DNA from: Ipomoea triloba
Lineage: Eukaryota; Streptophyta; Magnoliopsida; Solanales; Convolvulaceae
Length of the DNA: 64,000 nucleotides
Assembly (NCBI RefSeq): GCF_003576645.1
Contig: NC_044923.1
Span: forward strand, 18,263,944 to 18,327,943
Direction: 5' to 3'
In this document: in pieces, positions 33,715 to 45,022 of the stretch
Numbering within the stretch: position 1 is the first letter of the stretch
Layout of the letters: the number at the start of each line of letters is the position of its first letter
Notes under the pieces: generated by a model
What the model saw: only the letters and a program-made list of their open reading frames with translations
Database searches by the model: none
Told to the model about the DNA's origin: nothing
Translations under genes and position numbers: made by a program

Positions 33715-36700
33715 ATGGCTTTCTTATGGCTTTTGATCTTCGTTGTTTCATATTATTCCTTCTTGTGTACAAACGCAGAGCTTATAAGTTCTCTGCCCGG
33801 GCAGCCTCAGAACGTGACCTTCAAGCAGTATTCTGACTATATTGTCACAGATGATCGCCATGCCAGAGCTCTGTTTTACTATTTTGTGGAAGCACAGTCA
33901 AAAGACGCACTGTCACTCCCTCTTACATTGTGGCTTAGTGGAGGTAATATCATCTTTCTTGATGAGAGAGATAGATCAAAAGAGTTAAGTTGATGAACTG
34001 AAATCATATATGAAAGGGTATGTATTTTTGTTGGGCAGAGGCCGGTAAGACCAAGTCCAATACCATATGATAGGGAAATTGTTGAACAGAGGTTCGTAAA
34101 GGGTTAAGTCCAGCACCATATGGCTAGGGAAATTGTTGGACGGAGGTCGTAAAGGTCTAAGTCTAGCACCATATGGCTAGGGAAATTGTTGAACGGGGTC
34201 GGTAAAGGGCCAAGCCCAGCACTATATGGCTAGGGAAATTGTTGGACGGAGGTCGGTAAAGGACCAAGTCCAGCACCTTATTGGCTCTCGAAAATGTGTG
34301 GCCGTAGAAATAAAATTGTGCATTCGCTATTAGCTATATCTTTTGGCATATTGGTAAGCGTTTGATCCTAACAAGTGGTATTATAGTCAATTATGAGTAC
34401 CGGCAGTTAAGATTGAATAGTACGTGTTGGGAGGGGATGGTAAGCGCTTGATTCTAACAACTTTGTTAATATTAGGCAGGTCCGGGATGTTCTTCTATTG
34501 GCCTTGGTCTATTCAGGGAAAATGGTCCATTTAGACCAGGGAAAGATGGGAACCTCATAAAGAATGAATTTTCTTGGAATTTAGGTAATGTTGACTTGGT
34601 TTGTTTTTTCAAGAATCTTATCATCTTAATGTTGACTAACTTGATCGATAATGTAATGAAATGAACAGTGTCGAACATGTTATATGTTGAGTCTCCTGTT
34701 GGAGTTGGATTCTCATACTCTAATACGAGCTCAGACTACAACAATTGGAACGATACCATGACAGGTAGGTACTAATTTTTTATTTTTATTTTTATTTTTT
34801 TACCTTGAATGACCAACTTTTTCTAAGTTAATTGATAGATTTAATTTGGCTGTATTGTTAACTATCTTGTTCTTTCACAGCTGATGAAAATTTGAAGTTC
34901 CTTCTCAAGTGGTTCGAAAAGTTCCCTGAATATAGAAATCTAGATTTGTACTTAGCCGGGGATAGTTATGCAGGTAAACATTTTTTTAATGATTATATAT
35001 ATATAGAACCTGACTCCCATGAAAATCATGTCTTAAGTGAAAACGTGCGAACTACTAAATGAATGCCCTGCACTTATGTCACGAATGCATTGCAACTACT
35101 CCAACATGCCTGGAGGATGAGCAGAGACCTTTGACAAAGCTTTGCAGTGCATTCATGTAGTATTTGCAATACATTTTTATGGTTCACGCATTATCACCTA
35201 AAAAAGTGTTTTCAAATGATCTGAATTTATATATATATATTAATATATATACCCTTAATTTTGTCCAAACTTAAAAATATAATGAATGTGTGGTGTGCAT
35301 GGAATGGTATCAGGTCACTTTGTACCTCAACTTGCTGCACTACTACTTGAATACAACAGGAAACCAAATGTGAACCCAATCAAGCTCAAAGGCATTGCAG
35401 TGAGTTCCTTCAATTCAATTCTACATTATATATATTTTTACATTATTATTTCAGAATTCATTTGTTTATACATATATATATGCTTTTTTTTGGATGATCA
35501 GCTTGGGAACCCACTTCTAGATATTGTGATCAGTGTTGATTCAGCTGATTATCTGTGGTACCATGGAGCCATTTCTGCAGAATTGCGCACTATGAAGAAG
35601 AAACTATGTAACGGAACAAGATTCTTCCTTGAGTACTCACAAAATAAACCATCTGAAGATTGTAAGAAAATGATGACTAAGATGGAGGAGGAGTTGGGCG
35701 TCGATTTCGATACCGGAGATATGCTCTTGCCCAGATGTGTATCTGGACAACAAGATGTAAGTAAAACATATATATATATATGGTGCATACATACAAGAGT
35801 CGATCTCTCCGACCTTGATGTTATTCATTTTTCATTTTTCTCATGCACCTAAATGACCCAATATATAACTCTTAGCTTGTTTCTTTATGTTGGGCGAAGC
35901 CCAGTAAAAACTAAAACTCTGTTTGGAAATAGAATGTTAGTTGATAACTGTTAGCTGATTAGATTATAGGGTACCTAATAGGACATTAGGTTGCCCATAC
36001 ACCAAAGTCTACAGACATTTGTTGCACCTAGTGAAATGTCGCCTCCATCACTATTGTTCCATCCAAACTCCTATACTATTGACCAACTCTTGGTTAAATA
36101 GCTGTTAGTTGATAACATTAGCTGATTGTAAAAAGTGTTTGGTAAATTAGTTGTTAGCGGATAGCTATTTGGTATAATTTCTTTTCTCAAAAAGTTATTT
36201 GAAAAAGTTGTTTTGAGCAACTTTTTGAATTTTAACATTTTGGAGTTACAAAAAGCTGATTATTAACTAAACACTCATATTAATTTTTTAATCAAGTCAA
36301 ATAACTAATAGTGGGCAAATAAGCTAAAATTGACTGATAAACTAACTAACTATTTTACCAAAGAAGGCCTAAGTCTAAGCACCCAGTGATTGGGGATTGT
36401 TAGGCGGCAATCATTATTGTATATACCATGATCCACATAGCTGTGTGAACTATAAATAAAAAGTACATTTTTAATATACTAAAAGTACATTATTTTTGTA
36501 CATAAAGTACATTATTTTAGAGTACATTATTTTTATACTAAAGGTACATTATTTGATATTAATGTACTTTCAGTACAAAAATAATATACTTTCAGTATAA
36601 TAAAAATGTACTTTTTATTTTTGGTCCACACAACTGTGTGGACCATGGTCCATGCAATAATTTGCCGTTAGGCGGAGACCAGACCAAGTCCAACACTCAG

Positions 36701-37901
36701 CATCCTAAAAATGTGTTGCAGTATAAGAAAATAAAGTTGTGTCTTTGCTAGGTCACGGGTTCATGTCCCAGTAATAACATGTTGTGTGGAGGCTAGACCA
36801 AGCTCATGTGCAGGGAGCGGTATTGGGAGGGAAAATTGTTGGGTAGAGGATGATAAAAGCCAAATCTAATACTCGATGGTTAGAGAATTGTTGGGAGGAA
36901 GTCAGCTACTAGCTATAGCACTTGATCCTAACACTTAACTTCACTGTTTTAGGTTGGTAGTGAAACAACAGGCATTGGGGATCCATGCCTTGCTGACAGG
37001 ATAACTGCATACCTAAACAAGCCAGAAGTTCAGAAAGCTTTACATGCCAATACAACTGGCCTGCCATACCTCTGGGATCTCTGTTCAGGGTATATTATAT
37101 ATCTTCTACTTCAATTAATCTATTATTCTCTCATGTTTCAAAGCACCAAAAAAGTGTGCTAATATAAACGTGTATACTAAAAAATGGCTGCAGGCCTATT
37201 AAGTATCAGATGGACAATTTAGCTATTAACATCATGCCTACATTATCAGCATTTCTGAAGAAAGAGCATATTCCAATTCTGCTTTACAGGTAGATTAAGT
37301 TTTGATAATCCTATCCTCAGTAATTTCTAATCCGTTTTGATATCCCATTTCTGAAGAAGGAGCATATATATCCCAATTCTACTTTTTTAATTTAAGTATC
37401 ACTATTTTTATTTTATTTTATTTTTTATTTTGAAATAGTGGAGATCAAGATGTAAAAGTTCCGGTCACACAAACAAGAAAAATTGCAAATATGCTTGCTA
37501 GACATGTGAAGCTCACCACTTTGCAGGAGAATGGTCCATGGTATAATGGCTATCAGGTACACCACTTTGCATGCTAAACTCATCGAATTGAAGAAACCAA
37601 ATTAAATTCAATTTCTTCTACAAAAGTTAATTTTGGAATAATTTAAGCCGTGTGTGTTCAGGTTTTTCACTTTAAGATCGAGTTAATTAAATTCTAGTTT
37701 GTTGGCTGTTATTTTGTATAGGTGGGAGGATGGAGTGAAGCTTTTGGTAAATTGAGGGAAGGGAAAAATGTGACATACTTAACGTTTGCAACAGTGAAGG
37801 GGGGAGCTCATATTGTGCCATTTACATCTCCTTCTCAATCTCTTATACTTTTCAAATCATTTATCAATGGATCTCCACCACCCACAACTAGGCTCAACTA
37901 G
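33715..37901 (+). CDS. Serine carboxypeptidase-like protein, clade II (SCPL gene 3), best-preserved copy
   Basis: Inferred exons: 33715-33943, 34480-34584, 34669-34764, 34881-34973, 35314-35399, 35502-35756, 36953-37089, 37194-37289, 37439-37556 and 37722-37901. They join to 1395 nt, 464 aa. A signal peptide ([18 protein letters not shown]) precedes LISSLPGQP, the usual mature start of the family. Active-site parts are SGGPGCSS (75-82), Ser172 in GDSYAG, Asp370 in SGDQD and His435 in GGAH. All triad residues are present. Two positions that recognise a peptide C-terminus in yeast carboxypeptidase Y are changed: Asn to Ser before GG, and Glu to Asp before the nucleophile. Asp there is also seen in plant SCPL acyltransferases. 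A hydrolase or acyltransferase role is open. Introns 1 and 6 carry repeats. Confidence 0.92.
34030..34290 (+). repeat. About 53-bp tandem repeat in SCPL gene 3 intron 1
   Basis: Four to five units of about 53 bp, each with GGGAAATTGTTG, CGTAAAGG and AAGTCCAGCACCATATGGCT. They expand the 5' part (GGGCAGAGGCCGGTAA...) of the dispersed TGTTGGGC...CTAACA element. The element's 3' part (TCTTTTGGCATATTGGTAAG, then GTTTGATCCTAACA) follows to about 34375. Confidence 0.7.
35925..36368. mobile_element. Decayed PIF-type MITE, SCPL gene 3 intron 6
   Basis: Ends CTCTGTTTGGAAATAG and TATTTTACCAAAGAAGG are imperfect inverted copies, and the interior (GTTAGTTGATAAC, AAAGTGTTTGGTAAATTAG) resembles 13383-14054. 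No clear target duplication. Confidence 0.45.
36406..36666. mobile_element. Palindromic MITE (GGACCATGGTCCA family), SCPL gene 3 intron 6
   Basis: 261 bp with inverted ends of about 65 bp (GGCAATCATTATTG...AAAAAGTACATTTTT and its complement). It is flanked by GTTAGGC (36399-36405 and 36667-36673), or by nine bases if GG is counted, as in Mutator-type elements. A relative is at about 57450-57720. Confidence 0.7.
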
Positions 37902-38640
37902 CTTGCTACTGATGCTTAGAAACACATATTGTTAAATTTGTGTACTACTATGACCTATCAAAGTTCAAATTTTCTTTCTTTAAAAAAAAAAGAACTTACC
38001 AGTGTAATAAAATTGTGTTATTCCATTAATAATTAAGAAAATTAATGTATTATTGAATAATTTTGAAAAAGTATTTTATTATAACTCACCCGTGTGATGC
38101 ATGGAATGGATTTGTTATAATATATTAAGAATATTTGGATCAATATATAATTATATAGATTATAACATCAAAATATTATATAGTTCAAATGAAGATATGA
38201 TTTGGATCAATTATGTTTTCTGATGTTATATCATTGCTTGAATTCGAGCAAATAATTGTTGAATTAATAGTTAATGTGTAGATGTACGCTTACAATGCTG
38301 AAACAAAAGTAAAAACAACAATGAAGGTGCTCATACCACAAGGTTATCGTCAGCCAAAAAAAATAAATAAGTCATCCTAAAAAAATACATACCAAGAATC
38401 TTCAATGACAAAATCAATTAACCTTTGAAGTTTTTGATTGACTTGGATAACTTTTGGCTAAATAATGGCAACTACACAACGAATCAAATACGCGAAAACC
38501 AACCAAACCATCCATTTTCAGTTGGTATAGTTATGGATGAATTATTAGAATATAAAAAAGAAAATAAAAAAGAAATGCAAATACCACCTAATATAGAACA
38601 AAATTGTAATAAAAAGTTACCAATTAGCTGATTACTATCC
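37902..38640. other. 3' flank of SCPL gene 3, no gene seen
   Basis: The first 150 bp (to about 38060) match the gene 4 3' flank (ACCAGTGTAATAAAA, GTGTTATTCCATTAATAATT). Beyond that it is AT-rich without supported features. Confidence 0.5.
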
Positions 38641-38880
38641 ACACCTCCTGGAACCTTCAATGACCCAAAATCCTTGAGTTTAAACATCTCTTTGGGAAAA
38701 TTGGATTCATCTTGATTCATAACGCCAATCAAAGTGTCATTGTTCGCTTTCATAATGTACTTGTGCTCACACGACTTAAACCTCATGTGACAGGTTTGCA
38801 CAATGAAATTGTTGAATTCTTTGACAAATTCTTTGGGAATTTGTAAATGGATGCAAATTTCCGAGGAGATGACCCATAAA
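38640..38880 (-). pseudogene. Unidentified coding-like fragment next to a hAT element
   Basis: On the minus strand the frame reads ICIHLQIPKEFVKEFNNFIV, HKYIMKANNDTLIGVMNQDE and MFKLKDFGSLKVPGG without stops for about 80 codons. It looks like part of a real protein but I do not recognise it. The hAT element at 38889 begins immediately beside it, so it may be the broken end of a gene. Confidence 0.3.
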
Positions 38881-38888
38881 TATTAATA

Positions 38889-39622
38889 CAGGGTCAGTCC
38901 TGAGCATGGGCGGGCTAGGCGACCGCCCAGGGCCCCATGCTAGAAGGGGTCTATCCATATATATGTATATGTATACATATATATATTATAGTGTTATAAT
39001 TATATTAGAAAACAACTCAATTGGGTAGCTCAAGTGGTAAGTGAATTTTTTTTGTGAGGAAAAATTTTGGGAGAATGTGGGTTCGATTCCCACAAATGAC
39101 AATTTCTCTTAGGCTGGCTCCCACAAAGTTGTGGTTGCAGCTAAAGAAGGAGAACTTTTTAAAAATTAATAGAATCACAAAGAGGAGATATAAATAAATT
39201 TTTCAAAAAAAAATGCATTTCATGTTATTTGAGATTATTATTTTTTAGTATTACTAGTATTTTCGCCATGCGCTGAACAGAATGAATTTGTTATAATATT
39301 TTAAGAATATTTGGAATAATATACCATTATATAAATTATAACATCGAATATTATATAGTGCAATTGATGAAATTAGTTAGATTGATTATGTTTTCTGATG
39401 TTTTTTTTGCTTGAATGAGAGCAAATTTGATTCACGGATAAATTTTTGTATTATTTATTTAGATAATAAAATTAAAGATAAAATAATTTTTTATTTAAAA
39501 TATAACATTGAATATGTACATTTATTTGATTATAAGAGATTAAATTTTAATTTTAATTTTTTATATAGGGCCCATTTTTTTTTATTTCGCCCAGGGCCTC
39601 CAAAATGTTTGGACCGGCCCTG
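38889..39622. mobile_element. Non-autonomous hAT element
   Basis: A 734-bp element with exact 8-bp duplication TATTAATA (38881-38888 and 39623-39630). Ends CAGGGTCAGTCC and GGACCGGCCCTG are inverted with 10 of 12 matches, and both sides carry a subterminal CGCCCAGGGCC. A tRNA-like SINE fragment (39007-39140, with GGTAGCTCAAGTGGTAAG and GTGGGTTCGATTCCC) sits inside. It has the same ends as the element at 57372-60069. Confidence 0.85.
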
Positions 39623-40144
39623 TATTAATAAATAAATAAATAATATAAACTTTATAGCATTTTCTATCATGAATATATTATTAATACTATTAAACACCAT
39701 GAACTGTTCAATGGTTATTCTATTCATCAATTACATCTTAGAAAATGTACATGATGAATCAGGTAATTAAAGATGAAAAAAAAACATGGAAATTGAAGTT
39801 TTAGGACATTTTACATTTTAAAAAGTAGTAATAGTTTGTGGAGGTCAAAGTAGACTTTTTTTTTTAATAGATAAATTTACAAATAAACAGTTCATCCACA
39901 TTAAAATTCCTTTGCTGAATAGATGATGAAAATAATAACCTTTAAGCATGAAGGATGCTCATCAAACTCAATCAAAATTTTCAAATGAGATGTTGTCACA
40001 GTGTATAGAAAATGTAATCATACTTCCTAAATATAAATGAAATAAAACCACTTTTAATGTAATCAAAACACTGAACCATAACAATATTGACATTAAAATT
40101 TTAATTTTTTTGATCTACATGTATATATTATGTGGTTTTTTTTC

Positions 40145-40740
40145 GAGCAAATACCAATTTTGGTCCCACGAGTATTAGCAAAATGACAGTTTTGGTCCAC
40201 ATGTTTAATTTCTACCAATTTTCATCCACGACTATTGTTTTAGTACCTTTTCTCATCCACGACTATTATTTTAGTGCCAAAATTTATCGCGTTGGTCACT
40301 TATCTGTTTAAAACGTGTTGAAATTTAAAAATTTTAAGGGTATTTTCATCCTTTCAATTTAATATCCCAATTTTAACATGAATAAATGAATTTAAGTCCT
40401 AAAATTGATCACAATTCACAATTTTTCTCCTCATCTTACCTTAATTTGAGGAGGAAAACTGCAAATTGTGGTCAATCTTAAGGCTTAAATCCATTTGTTC
40501 ATGCTCAAAATTGGGATATTAAGTTGAAAAGGATGAAAATACCCTTAAAACTTTTAGATTTTGGCACATTTTAAACGGATGGGTGACCGGCGTGATGAAC
40601 TTTGGCACTAAAATAATAGTCGTGGATGAAAATTGGTACTAAAACAATAGTCGTGGATGAAAATTGGTAGAAATTAAACATGTGAACCAAAACTGTCATT
40701 TTGTTAATACTCGTGAGACTAAAATTGGAATTATTTGCTC
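40145..40740. mobile_element. Long-TIR MITE, Mutator-like
   Basis: A 596-bp element that is almost wholly an inverted repeat with arms near 250 bp (GAGCAAATACCAATTTTGGT and its complement at the right end; shared TTTTCATCCACGACTATTGT). Flanks are T-runs (TTTTTTTTC on the left, TTTTTTTTT on the right), so the duplication cannot be measured. 39631-40144 and 40741-41180 are AT-rich with no gene. Confidence 0.7.
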
Positions 40741-41188
40741 TTTTTTTTTTTTCACATAAAGTTAGTTTTGATAGTCAAACTGCAAATTAAAATATATTAA
40801 TTTTACCAATAACTAAATTTCAAAATGTTTCAGATTCATAAGTATATATAAGTAAAACTCTCATCTAAAGCCTAATTTTTTTGGTCAATATTTATATATA
40901 TAAAGCAAGTCTACATATAAAGCAAGTCTCTGACTACTGTGAGAAGTTAGTAACCTTGAGTCTAACATGCAACATAAAGCATCGTATGATAGAGGGTAGT
41001 TAACTTTGAGGGTAGACCATTCAAGCATATAAGCATGTTTCGATCTTATTTGTAAGCTTTCAAAATTCAAATCATCATAATGGCATCAGGCAAACAAAAA
41101 TATGCAAGAATTTTTTTTAAAAAAAAAAAAAAAGAAAAAAAAAGTGATATGCAAACCTCCTCCAGCTTTTTAAAAATACAGCTATGAG

Positions 41189-41999
41189 TAGGGGTGTGCA
41201 AACCCGACCCAACCTGACGAACCCATCCGGTCCGAGATCCGAAAATTAACTTCGGTTGGATATCCGAATCCGAGAAAGAAAAATTGATCCGACCAAAGTT
41301 TGTTTCGGAAATTTAAAAATCGGTGGGGTTTGAATATTGTCCACCCGATCCGTCCGAAATATCCGAAATAATGTGTATATATATTTTTAAATAGCATTGT
41401 GATATGTATATACTGTAATATATAATAAAAAAATAATATCCACTAATGAATGTTTGGGAAGATTAAACAACAGCCAACATGCTTTCTTGGATAATTAAAA
41501 ATAACTCCTGTGCAAGACCCCAGCACCCAGCAGTCCGCTTCTACCTCAATGCCTCCACTCCGCTTCTGCTTCCACCTCCACCAGATGGCCGGTTGCTAAC
41601 TCGCTGCCTCAGCTCGCCTCCGCCACAGGTCTCCACGGCTCCACCTCTTTGTCGTTGCTACAACTGCAGGTAAGTTTATTGTTTTTTTCTCCCCAAGCAA
41701 AACAAATTGTATAGAGAATATGGGAAGGAAAAGGCTGTGGTGTTTCAGAAGAGGAAGAACTTGAGATCAGCTGTCACTTTTGGGTTTTGGCTCATCCAAC
41801 GCTGCATAGAGAAGGTTCTTAAGTTTGTTTAATTCAACACGAACACATCTGAATATCCGATTAAATCCGTCCGAATCCGACTTCATAATATCCGATAGTT
41901 TTACTAAATTAATTTATACGGATTGGGTTAACAAAATACAAACCGAACTCCGAACGGGTTGACGATTTTAATATCCGAACCGTCCGATGCACAGGGCTA
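41189..41999. mobile_element. hAT element with a captured GC-rich exon-like segment
   Basis: Flanked by the 8-bp duplication GCTATGAG (41181-41188 and 42000-42007). Ends TAGGGGTGTGCA and TGCACAGGGCTA are inverted with mismatches. Subterminal ATCCGAAAAT and GGTCCGAGATCCG motifs recur at both ends. The core (about 41500-41680) is much richer in G+C, reads as a Pro/Leu/Ser-rich frame and ends at a CTGCAG/GTAAGT donor, unlike the rest. Confidence 0.7.
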
Positions 42000-42241
42000 G
42001 CTATGAGATTTGATTACACCTTCAATTAAAAACCTTATTCCCTAATTTAAAAAGGTATCATTCCATCCTATTGGTAATATGATTTTTAAGTTTGGATTAG
42101 TGCTTTTAGATTTATTTTTTTTTATTTTTTTTTATTTTTTTATTTTTTGTTCGTATTAGTGCTTCGTATGTCATTATATTAGGATCAATTGCCTTGATTT
42201 TTTGTTTTTGTATTTTTAAAACCTTTATTCCCATTATATAT

Positions 42242-42391
42242 AGGGTCATGCATAACCAAACATCAATATTGATAATCATTCCAATTTCACCCTACTACCA
42301 AATATGCAAAATACTTTTACCAAAACCCATATCATTACCAAGTATTTGATTCTCATTCCGATTCTAATTCCCACGTGCGAATCAAACACAC
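42242..42391. mobile_element. Truncated copy of the GGGTGTGTTTGG MITE
   Basis: It carries the right half of the family: CATTACCAAGTATTTGATTC, CATTCCGATTCTAATTCCCA and AATCAAACACACCC, with a decayed left end (GGGTCATGCATAACCAAACA). Confidence 0.5.
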
Positions 42392-42599
42392 CCTTAATAA
42401 TAGGGGTAGTTGTTTGAGTTGGGTTTTCAATGCCACTCAAATAACTCTAATTAGACTTTTCTATATTGAAGTATAGTCAAATACTAAGGACATTTGGGAG
42501 AGAAATATGCTTTATAAGTGGTGTTCTAACTATCTCGTACATGTAGGGGTAAATCTTAAAATTGAAAGTGGAGAATTGTAGAACCACACTTGCATTCAT

Positions 42600-43334
42600 T
42601 AGAGGTGAGCAAGGATCTGTCAAATCCGTAAAATTCGCTCCGATCCAATCCGTATTCACTTAAAGTATATGGGATAATATGGATCCACTTAGTGAAATTC
42701 CACTACTAGTGGATTGGATATACGAATGTGACTTCTTAAAAATTCGCTATATCTAATCCGCTCCGCTAATCCATTACCAAAACGACATAGTTTTATACCT
42801 ATATATATATATATATATATATATAGTTTTATAGAAATATCTTAAAGAATCATTGAAATTGGAAACTTTGAACTTTTCTAATAAAGATTAGAAATATTTT
42901 CGTCTGATCTAGAAAGAATCAAAAGTCTTGAAGTTTAGAAAGGTTGAAAATAAAGATCGGAAATCATCAAAAGGAGATTGGAAAGCAAGACGAGAAATTA
43001 GGAAAGTAACCAAAACATGCATTTCTCCATCAATTATTTGTATTTTTTAATAATTGGATATTTTGTTTTTTTTTTAAATGAAATATTTGAAAATTGATTA
43101 TTTTGATTTTTTAATGTTTGAAATCTTGTATTATAAATTATTTTATTTTTTAAAACTTAAAATTCACCATTCGATCCGCATCAAATCCACTAAATCCACT
43201 TTTAGCAAATCAGATCAGGTTGGATCCGCACGCTTTGCAAATACGGATGCATATGAGATTTTTCAAATCCGTCTTTAACGAATTAGATGTGAATTCTCTC
43301 CAAATCTGCTCCAATCCACCCCGCGCTCACCTTT
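42600..43334. mobile_element. Old hAT-like element
   Basis: Ends TAGAGGTGAGCAAGGATC and CGCGCTCACCTTTA are inverted and subterminal AAATCCG and GATCCG motifs recur at both ends. No exact 8-bp duplication survives. It contains a short (TA)n tract at 42799-42824. Confidence 0.5.
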
Positions 43335-43477
43335 AGCACATACCCACTATGAACCTTAGAATCAATTCTTTTTCTTCCTTTTTTTTTTTTGTGTGTTGTT
43401 ACTTTTTTTTTTCTTTGTAGTTTCTTTTATTCTATGCATTTACTAGTCTCAAACAAAACCGGCCATAAAATGACTAA

Positions 43478-43779
43478 GGGTGTGTTTGGTTGACAAGTTT
43501 AGTTATTAGGAATGGGTATCAAAGTTATTGTTATTGTTTGGTTGACAGGTTTTTAAAACACTACTATAAGTTTTGATTATCTCATTAATTGCAAAACACG
43601 TTCCCTAATAAAATAAGGGTTTCATTTCCCTTCTTCCTCCGCTTCCCCAACTATTAATAACCATTCACATTCAACCTTACTACCAAACATGTAAAATACT
43701 TTCATCAAAACTCATTACCATTATCAAGTATTTGATACCCATTTCGATTCTGGTTCCCATGTGCGAACCAAACACACCC
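43478..43779. mobile_element. PIF/Harbinger-type MITE, intact ends
   Basis: 302 bp, ends GGGTGTGTTTGGTTGACAAG and GAACCAAACACACCC, flanked by TAA (43475-43477 and 43780-43782). Confidence 0.8.
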
Positions 43780-43866
43780 TAAATATAAATAACCTTAATT
43801 GTGTTCTTGCCTTAATACAATTGAAATCCTTTGATTCAACTGTGTCTTTCATTATCCTGAAATTAA

Positions 43867-44182
43867 GGGTGCGTTTGGTTCGCACATGGAAATCGGAATC
43901 GGAATGGGTATCAAATACTTGGTAATGGTAATGGGTTTTGGTGGAAGTATTTAGCATGTTTGGTAGTTGGGTGGAATGGGAATGATTATTAATAGTTGGG
44001 GAAGAAATGAGGAAGGGAGATGAAACCTTTATTTAATAAGGGTATGGGTTTTCTCATTTATGAGGTATTCCAAACCCATAGTACCCAAACCCATAGTAGC
44101 ATTCACAAAACCTATCAACCAAACACAAGCAATCACTTTCATACACATTCCTTATACCTAAACCCACCAACCAAACACACCC
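43867..44182. mobile_element. PIF/Harbinger-type MITE, intact ends
   Basis: 316 bp, ends GGGTGCGTTTGGTTCGCACA and CAACCAAACACACCC, flanked by TAA (43864-43866 and 44183-44185). It is the closest relative of 43478-43779, in opposite orientation, only 87 bp away. Confidence 0.8.
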
Positions 44183-44814
44183 TAAGAATTACTGACTTAT
44201 TAGTATAAATAATTAGGAGGTCTCACAATCTCAAGCATAAGCAATTGTTTTAGGGATTTGTTTATTGTCTTCAAGGGAATTCATAAGTTCAAGTACCCTT
44301 TATTCGCTGGTTAATTTCTTTAATTGTACTTTAGATTCTCCTTGCTCCTCTCGGTTGTTGGCTATTCTTTTATTTTATTTTAATTACTAAATAGATTCGT
44401 CAACATATTTTAAATGCTTAATAACAAAATGATAGTTAGCACTAGTATTCATAATCCACATAGGATACTAGACTCATTACTCACTCTTCTATACTTGAAA
44501 TGATATGTATGTGCACTTACTTTTCAATTTGGCCCTAAGGAAACAAAGGAAGCAATTAGGGAACATTTTTGGACAAAATCATAACTTTTGACAATAAAAT
44601 AAGGTTAAATATGGTATAAAAATAGAAATAATTAAGCATTTATCACTGTCCCAAACAAAACCTTAAATATAAATAACTCACTTTTCTACGTCCGTACGTC
44701 GTACTTGAAAATTGCTGCTAGCTATAAACAATTAAAATGGTACTTCTGTTGTATGGAGAATTCTGTGACATATCACAGATTCATATGGTAATCCTATAAC
44801 CTTTATCATAATTA

Positions 44815-45022
44815 GCCATGTGATTGCACGCCATGTGTTCACATCCAAATTTCAATATAACTTAATTCGACTTTTTGACTTTTTTGTTGCATTAATTTCA
44901 AATCAGTGGAACACACAGTTTTGTAACAGAACACCTTGTTTGCTTGTATATTATAAATATAAATAAAATCCACTAAATTTGGTCCGATTCAGTGAGCTAA
45001 ATTAAGCCATCTGCAATATATA
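44815..45022 (+). promoter_or_regulatory. Displaced copy of the SCPL gene 3/4 upstream region
   Basis: This block matches gene 3's upstream DNA (33390-33556) almost base for base, ending GCTAAATTAAGCCATCTG. In gene 3 the ATG follows 160 bp later; here gene 4's ATG is 5.9 kb away. It marks the ancestral upstream side of gene 4. Confidence 0.7.
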
